Positions 60,226 to 64,000 of a stretch of 64,000 bases of DNA are shown here, in pieces. The position numbers and the translations under genes were made by a program. This stretch comes from Candidatus Pantoea deserta. Its GTDB lineage: Bacteria > Pseudomonadota > Gammaproteobacteria > Enterobacterales > Enterobacteriaceae. The stretch is taken from contig NZ_RMVG01000013.1 in assembly GCF_003813865.1 (NCBI RefSeq), forward strand, positions 62,001-126,000. Direction: 5' to 3'. Every line of letters starts with the position of its first letter. Position 1 is the first letter of the stretch. The notes below the pieces were generated by a model. That model was given only the letters and a program-made list of their open reading frames with translations. It searched no databases and was not told where the DNA came from.

Positions 60226-60395
60226 CAGACAACAGGCAAAAGTCCCACGGAGCCGCGCCCGCGACAGACCAAAAAATCCCAGGACGCCGCGCTCAGACGG
60301 CAGGCAAATCAATCCGGACGCCGCGTCAGGCGAGAGGCAAAAAAATCCTGGAAGCCATGCCCAGACAACAGGCAAAAAAAATCCCACGATGCCGG
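60226..60395. repeat. Five degenerate 34-bp tandem repeats between rne and flgL
   Basis: Units start near 60226, 60260, 60294, 60328 and 60362, a constant period of about 34 bases. The common pattern is CAGACaaCAGGC, an A-run of three to eight, TCCCacGa and GCCGCGC. Units 1 and 5 share CAGACAACAGGCAAAA exactly. The last unit supplies one arm and the T-run of the flgL terminator on the minus strand. The first to fourth units lack the opposite arm. The repeat seems to have grown out of the terminator by slippage or unequal exchange. Confidence 0.75.
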
Positions 60396-60410
60396 TCAGG
60401 GTCGTGGGAT
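60374..60410 (-). terminator. Terminator after flgL
   Basis: ATCCCACGA and TCGTGGGAT pair over a 12-base loop; the A-run 60374-60381 gives eight T on the minus strand. Confidence 0.9.
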
Positions 60411-60453
60411 AAAGAGCATGTCCGGTTCAGGCATGCCCGAAAAGGGTGTGATG

Positions 60454-61419
60454 TCAGGCGTTCAGCTGGAACAGCGACATTTGCGACATATCGGTAAAAG
60501 TCTTATAGGACGCCTGCAACGCCGTCTGCTGCATGGTATAGCTGGAGATAGCAGAGGTGTAATCCGTATCGACCAGATCGCTCATTTCGCTGCTGAGGAT
60601 CACGTCGCGATCGTCGCCCTGCCCGTCCAGCGTGCTCAGCTCGGACAGCTGGGTGCCAATCTCGGAACGCACGGTCAGCACGTTATTCAGCGAGTTGCCC
60701 AGGCCGCGGTTGGTTTTATCCAGCGCATCCTGGAAGGTCTGTTTGGTCGCGTCGTCGGCATCGTCCTGCGGCGTCTTCAGCGCGGCAATGGCGCTGTCGA
60801 GCATATTAAAAATGTTGGTTTCGCTGGCGCTGCCGTCAGGTTCTTTGGTGGCATTACCGGTGATCGACATAAAAATATCGTCGCCGGTATGGCCTACGGT
60901 CATGGTGCGGCTGGTATCAACCTTCTGCGTGATCGCATCCGTGCCGCCTGTGTAGCTGACGGCCCCGCTACCGTTGTCAACAAAGGGCGCGCTGTCGGTT
61001 TTATAGCCGGCAAAAATATAGCGACCGTTGCCGTCTTTACTGTTCGCCAGATTTAGCAGCTGAGAGCGTAAACCCTCCAGCTGGGTCGCGATAGAGCCGC
61101 GATCGTCATCGCTCAGCGTACCGGTAGAACCATAAACAATCAGCGTCTGCGCGTCCTGAATCGTGCTGGTGACGCTGCTGAGCGTATTCTCCTCCATTGA
61201 CAGACCCTGCGTCGCGAAGGTGCGAGCCAGCGCATACTGGCTGCTCTGCGCCTGGCTCTGCGCCACGACTACCGAGCGGGATGCGGCGATAGGATCGTCT
61301 GAAGGGTTATTGACGCGGCGGCCGCTGGAGAGCTGCTCGCCCACTTTCAGCCAGGAGGCTTGCGAATCGGTGATACCGCGCACCTGCTGGTCAAAGATCA
61401 TATTCGTACTGAGTCGCAT
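60454..61419 (-). CDS. flgL: Flagellar hook-filament junction protein FlgL (HAP3)
   Basis: FlgL joins the hook cap protein FlgK to the filament. It has 321 residues (E. coli 317). The N-terminal helix MRLSTNMIFDQQVRGI and SGRRVNNPSDDPIAASR are flagellin-like, and the C-terminal helix ends near FTDMSQMSLFQLNA. It is exported by the flagellar type III system without a cleaved signal. It lies 11 bases after flgK. Confidence 0.96.
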   Translation of the reverse strand: MRLSTNMIFDQQVRGITDSQASWLKVGEQLSSGRRVNNPSDDPIAASRSVVVAQSQAQSSQYALARTFATQGLSMEENTLSSVTSTIQDAQTLIVYGSTGTLSDDDRGSIATQLEGLRSQLLNLANSKDGNGRYIFAGYKTDSAPFVDNGSGAVSYTGGTDAITQKVDTSRTMTVGHTGDDIFMSITGNATKEPDGSASETNIFNMLDSAIAALKTPQDDADDATKQTFQDALDKTNRGLGNSLNNVLTVRSEIGTQLSELSTLDGQGDDRDVILSSEMSDLVDTDYTSAISSYTMQQTALQASYKTFTDMSQMSLFQLNA

Positions 61420-61430
61420 GATTCTGTTCC

Positions 61431-63071
61431 TTAGCGAATGTTAAGCAGCGCGTCGAAAATAGTGCTGGCGGTTTGCAGCACCTGCGCGTTCGCCATGTAA
61501 TATTGCTGATATTTGGTCAGGTTGGCGTACTCTTCGTCGAGGTTAACGCCAGAGACGGACTGCTGACGATCGGTCAGCTGATCTACAACGTTTTTCTGCG
61601 TAGTGCTGGCGGTTTCCAGCGTGCTGGTCTTGTTGCCAACGGTGCTGACGATGCTGGCGTAGGCCTGCGACAGCGTGGCGTTGCCGTTCACCAGGTTAGC
61701 GTCCTGAAGATCCAGCAGCTTTTGCGCGTTGCGGTTGTCGCTCTCGCCGCCCGCCTCGCCTGCCGCGGCAATCTGCGACTCATCGGTAATGGCGACAGAC
61801 ATATCGCCAATAACATTTTGCACAGGTTTCACCAGGAAGCTGTCTTTGGCGCTGGGCGTGCCGTTAACGGTCAGTTCCAGGCCATCAAAGCTCAACGTCG
61901 TGTTGCCGGACGCGTCTGTGCCTGCCGTCGGCGTGATTTTTACGTTGTCGGAGGCGCGAGTGACGTTCCAGTTGGTGCCGTCATAGCTGACGGTGTAGTT
62001 AGAGGCTTTCAGCGCGCTGGTATCCGTCCAGGTCGCCGATAAGGTGGCGGCGGAGCTGTTTTTACTGTTGCTCAGCACTGTCGGGCTGCCGATGGTGAAA
62101 AAGTCGGTGCCCTGATCGCCATTGCTGTCATAGCCCTGGGTGTGCACCGCGTTAAAGCTGGTGGTAAAGGCGGCGGCCAGCTGACCGAGCTGGTTCTGCG
62201 CGGTATCAAGATCCTGCGAGCGAAAAGCAAACAAGCCGCCCAGCGAGCCGGTGGTAATGCTTTTTTCAGCAATCTCAACGTTGCCCGCGCTGTTATCGAC
62301 ATAGCCGACGGTGGTACGCGACGGATCGCTGCTGGAAGGCATGGCGACCAGACTGGTGGACTTATTGCCGTTGACCAGCGTCAGGCTGCCCATTGAAACG
62401 ATGTAGTTGCCATCCTGCTTAGAGACGCTGACGCCAACGATGTCGTTGAGGTTATTCACCAGCTGATCGCGCTGATCCAGCAGATCGTTTGGCTGTGCGC
62501 CGTCGGCGGTGCTGAGCTTAGCGATCTGCTTGTTGAGATCGGCGATCTGACTGGTATAGGTATTGATCTGATCAACGCTGGAGGCGATGTCGGTATTGAC
62601 GCTGCTCTGCATATTGGTCAGATACTGCGAGGTGGTCTGGAACTGGTTTACCAGCCCCTGCGCATAGCTCAGCATAGACTGGCGCGCTGAGGGATCGTCC
62701 GCGTTGCTGACCACGTTTTGCAGGTTGGTAAAGAAGCTCTGAATCGACGTCGAGAGGCTGGTCGTCGAGGTCGACAGCAGATCGTCAATATTCGAAATCT
62801 GCGAATACTGCGTATTGGCCGCGCTGTAGCTGGCGCTGGAGCCGCGCAGCTGCGCGGTGATGAACTCGTCATACTCGCGCTGCACGCCGGTGACGTTAAC
62901 GCCGTTACCGTAGTAGGTGCTGCCCTGTAGCGTGCTGTTTGCCTGCGACAGCAGAATGGTCTGCCGCGAGTAGCCCGCCACCGTATAGTTAGTGATGTTG
63001 TTGCTGGTGGTGCTCAGCGCCGCCTGTGCGGCGCTCAGTCCACTCATCGCAGAGTTGATTATGCTGGACAT
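61431..63071 (-). CDS. flgK: Flagellar hook-filament junction protein FlgK (HAP1)
   Basis: FlgK connects hook and filament. It has 546 residues (E. coli 547). The N-terminus MSSIINSAMSGLSAAQAALS and the C-terminal helices NLDEEYANLTKYQQYYMANAQVLQTA are the conserved D0/D1 parts; the middle is a variable surface domain. It starts the flgKL unit, with a sigma-28 promoter 75-101 bases upstream. Confidence 0.97.
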   Translation of the reverse strand: MSSIINSAMSGLSAAQAALSTTSNNITNYTVAGYSRQTILLSQANSTLQGSTYYGNGVNVTGVQREYDEFITAQLRGSSASYSAANTQYSQISNIDDLLSTSTTSLSTSIQSFFTNLQNVVSNADDPSARQSMLSYAQGLVNQFQTTSQYLTNMQSSVNTDIASSVDQINTYTSQIADLNKQIAKLSTADGAQPNDLLDQRDQLVNNLNDIVGVSVSKQDGNYIVSMGSLTLVNGNKSTSLVAMPSSSDPSRTTVGYVDNSAGNVEIAEKSITTGSLGGLFAFRSQDLDTAQNQLGQLAAAFTTSFNAVHTQGYDSNGDQGTDFFTIGSPTVLSNSKNSSAATLSATWTDTSALKASNYTVSYDGTNWNVTRASDNVKITPTAGTDASGNTTLSFDGLELTVNGTPSAKDSFLVKPVQNVIGDMSVAITDESQIAAAGEAGGESDNRNAQKLLDLQDANLVNGNATLSQAYASIVSTVGNKTSTLETASTTQKNVVDQLTDRQQSVSGVNLDEEYANLTKYQQYYMANAQVLQTASTIFDALLNIR

Positions 63072-63145
63072 CTCGGTTCCTTTCTTTCCCGTTAGCCGGG
63101 CTGGCGGTCGTTAGTGCGCGAAAACGCGTCTGGCATCTGACTCTG

Positions 63146-63172
63146 TTATCGGCGTGCTTAAGTGAAACTTGA
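63146..63172 (-). promoter_or_regulatory. Sigma-28 (FliA) promoter of flgKL
   Basis: On the minus strand TCAAGTTT, 11 bases, GCCGATAA matches the FliA consensus TAAAGTTT-N11-GCCGATAA with one mismatch and exact spacing. It lies just after the flgJ stop, so flgKL can be made late, apart from the flgBCDEFGHIJ operon. Confidence 0.9.
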
Positions 63173-63182
63173 GGCTTAACGC

Positions 63183-64000
63183 CTAGAAGAGATCGTTTAA
63201 ATCCTGGCTGTAGGCCTTCACCACTTTTTCGCCCATGCTTTTGAATTGCTGGATCATTCCCACCAGCTTCTGCGCATATTTAGGGTCAGTGGCGTAGCCG
63301 GCGGCCTGAAGCGCGTGCGCGCCCTGCTCCGCGCTCTGCGCGCTGGTCACTTTGGCGTAGCGCGGGTTGTTTGAAAGCAGTTTGACGTAGTCGGTCAGCG
63401 CTTCGAAATAGGAGTGATAAACGCGGAAGCTGGCGCGCACTTTCTTCGCCGCGCCCTGCTCATATTCCGTGGTCATAATATCGGTGGTTTCGCCACGCCA
63501 GTCGCCGCTCGCCTTGATGCCAAACACGTTATAGCTTGGCTTGCCGTCGCGGGTCAGGATCTGGCGCTGGCCCCAGCCTGATTCCAGCGCGGCCTGCGCC
63601 AGAATCAGGTGGTGAGGAATGCCGCTTTCGGCGCTGGCGGCCTGCGCCGGCTGCGCCAGCTGCGCGATAAAGTCGCTGCTGTCGGCGGGCAGGTTAGCCG
63701 GCGACACCGGCAGGCGCGGCACCGCTTTGCGCACCATCTGCTCCAGCTGCCCTGACGCCGCCGCGCTGTAGATAAAGCTGTCATCGAGCGGCATCGGCAC
63801 GGTACCGGCGCGCTCGTCTGGCTCCTGCGCCGGCTGCATCTGTTTGACGATCAGATCGGCCATGCCCAGCCCGCGCTTGCCGATCTCCTGCGCAATCTGC
63901 TGATCGTACATCGAGGTAAACATTTTGGTCGATTCGTTGCTGAAGATGCCGTCCTGCGGCAGCGCTTCGCGCATGCTCTTCATCATCATCTGCACAAACA
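63183..64000 (-). CDS. flgJ: Flagellar rod assembly protein and muramidase FlgJ (5' end outside window)
   Basis: FlgJ acts as rod cap and cuts peptidoglycan to let the rod through. The window holds about the last 272 codons; the first 40 or so lie beyond the right edge, and codons at the edge read FVQMMMKSMREALP, matching residues near 45 of E. coli FlgJ. The C-terminal GH73 domain has the catalytic glutamate in LAQAALESGWGQRQI. A linker rich in Pro and Ala separates it from the rod-capping part. The methionines at 63986-63995 are internal, not the start. Confidence 0.95.
   Translation of the reverse strand, partial: FVQMMMKSMREALPQDGIFSNESTKMFTSMYDQQIAQEIGKRGLGMADLIVKQMQPAQEPDERAGTVPMPLDDSFIYSAAASGQLEQMVRKAVPRLPVSPANLPADSSDFIAQLAQPAQAASAESGIPHHLILAQAALESGWGQRQILTRDGKPSYNVFGIKASGDWRGETTDIMTTEYEQGAAKKVRASFRVYHSYFEALTDYVKLLSNNPRYAKVTSAQSAEQGAHALQAAGYATDPKYAQKLVGMIQQFKSMGEKVVKAYSQDLNDLF

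Overview
The window is a stretch of enterobacterial chromosome, about 57 % GC by eye. Almost every gene can be aligned with a known Escherichia coli or Salmonella gene. Gene content, the pectin-derived sugar genes (rhiTN) and divergence from E. coli point to a plant- or environment-associated relative such as Pantoea, Mixta or Erwinia (Erwiniaceae). The genus is an inference, not a proof.

Layout, left to right. (1) 1-18729 largely follows E. coli order: end of hflD, purB, phoPQ, roxA, pepT (minus), potABCD, cobB (minus), the lolCDE operon (minus), a small unassigned gene and mfd. nagK, which sits between lolE and cobB in E. coli, is absent, and a nested-palindrome element lies between potD and cobB. 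(2) 18780-32646 is a block that E. coli keeps elsewhere: phoA, tRNA-Ser(GGA), phoH, the iron-uptake operon efeUOB and the divergent proline genes putP/putA. The tRNA is followed by tandem repeats of about 175 bp that carry copies of its own 3' end. Just beyond is a short AT-rich insert with a microcin-like gene and a probable immunity gene. (3) 32735-38899 (minus) is ycfJ, ndh, ycfP, nagZ, thiK, lpoB, ycfL and hinT. (4) 39253-41993 is rhiT-rhiN for rhamnogalacturonan oligosaccharides, at the place fhuE occupies in E. coli. (5) 42409-56324 is ptsG, ycfH, holB, tmk, mltG, pabC, the fatty-acid cluster (fabF, acpP, fabG, fabD, fabH, plsX), rpmF, yceD, then yceF (plus) and rluC (minus). (6) rne with its long leader follows, and flgL, flgK and flgJ (cut by the window edge) close the window.

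Several regulatory sites can be read directly: a PurR operator inside purB, a PhoP box before phoP, a Fur box before efeU, PutA operators between putP and putA, an FNR box before ndh, a KdgR-like box before rhiT, CRP and Mlc-like sites and the SgrS pairing segment before ptsG, and a sigma-28 promoter before flgKL.

The least ordinary parts are the tRNA-Ser repeat array (20537-21023), the microcin-like locus (21086-21632), the nested-palindrome element (10496-10687), the degenerate 34-bp repeats beside the flgL terminator (60226-60395) and the weakened acidic patch of PhoQ. All function calls rest on recognised sequence similarity and motifs; no database search was run.
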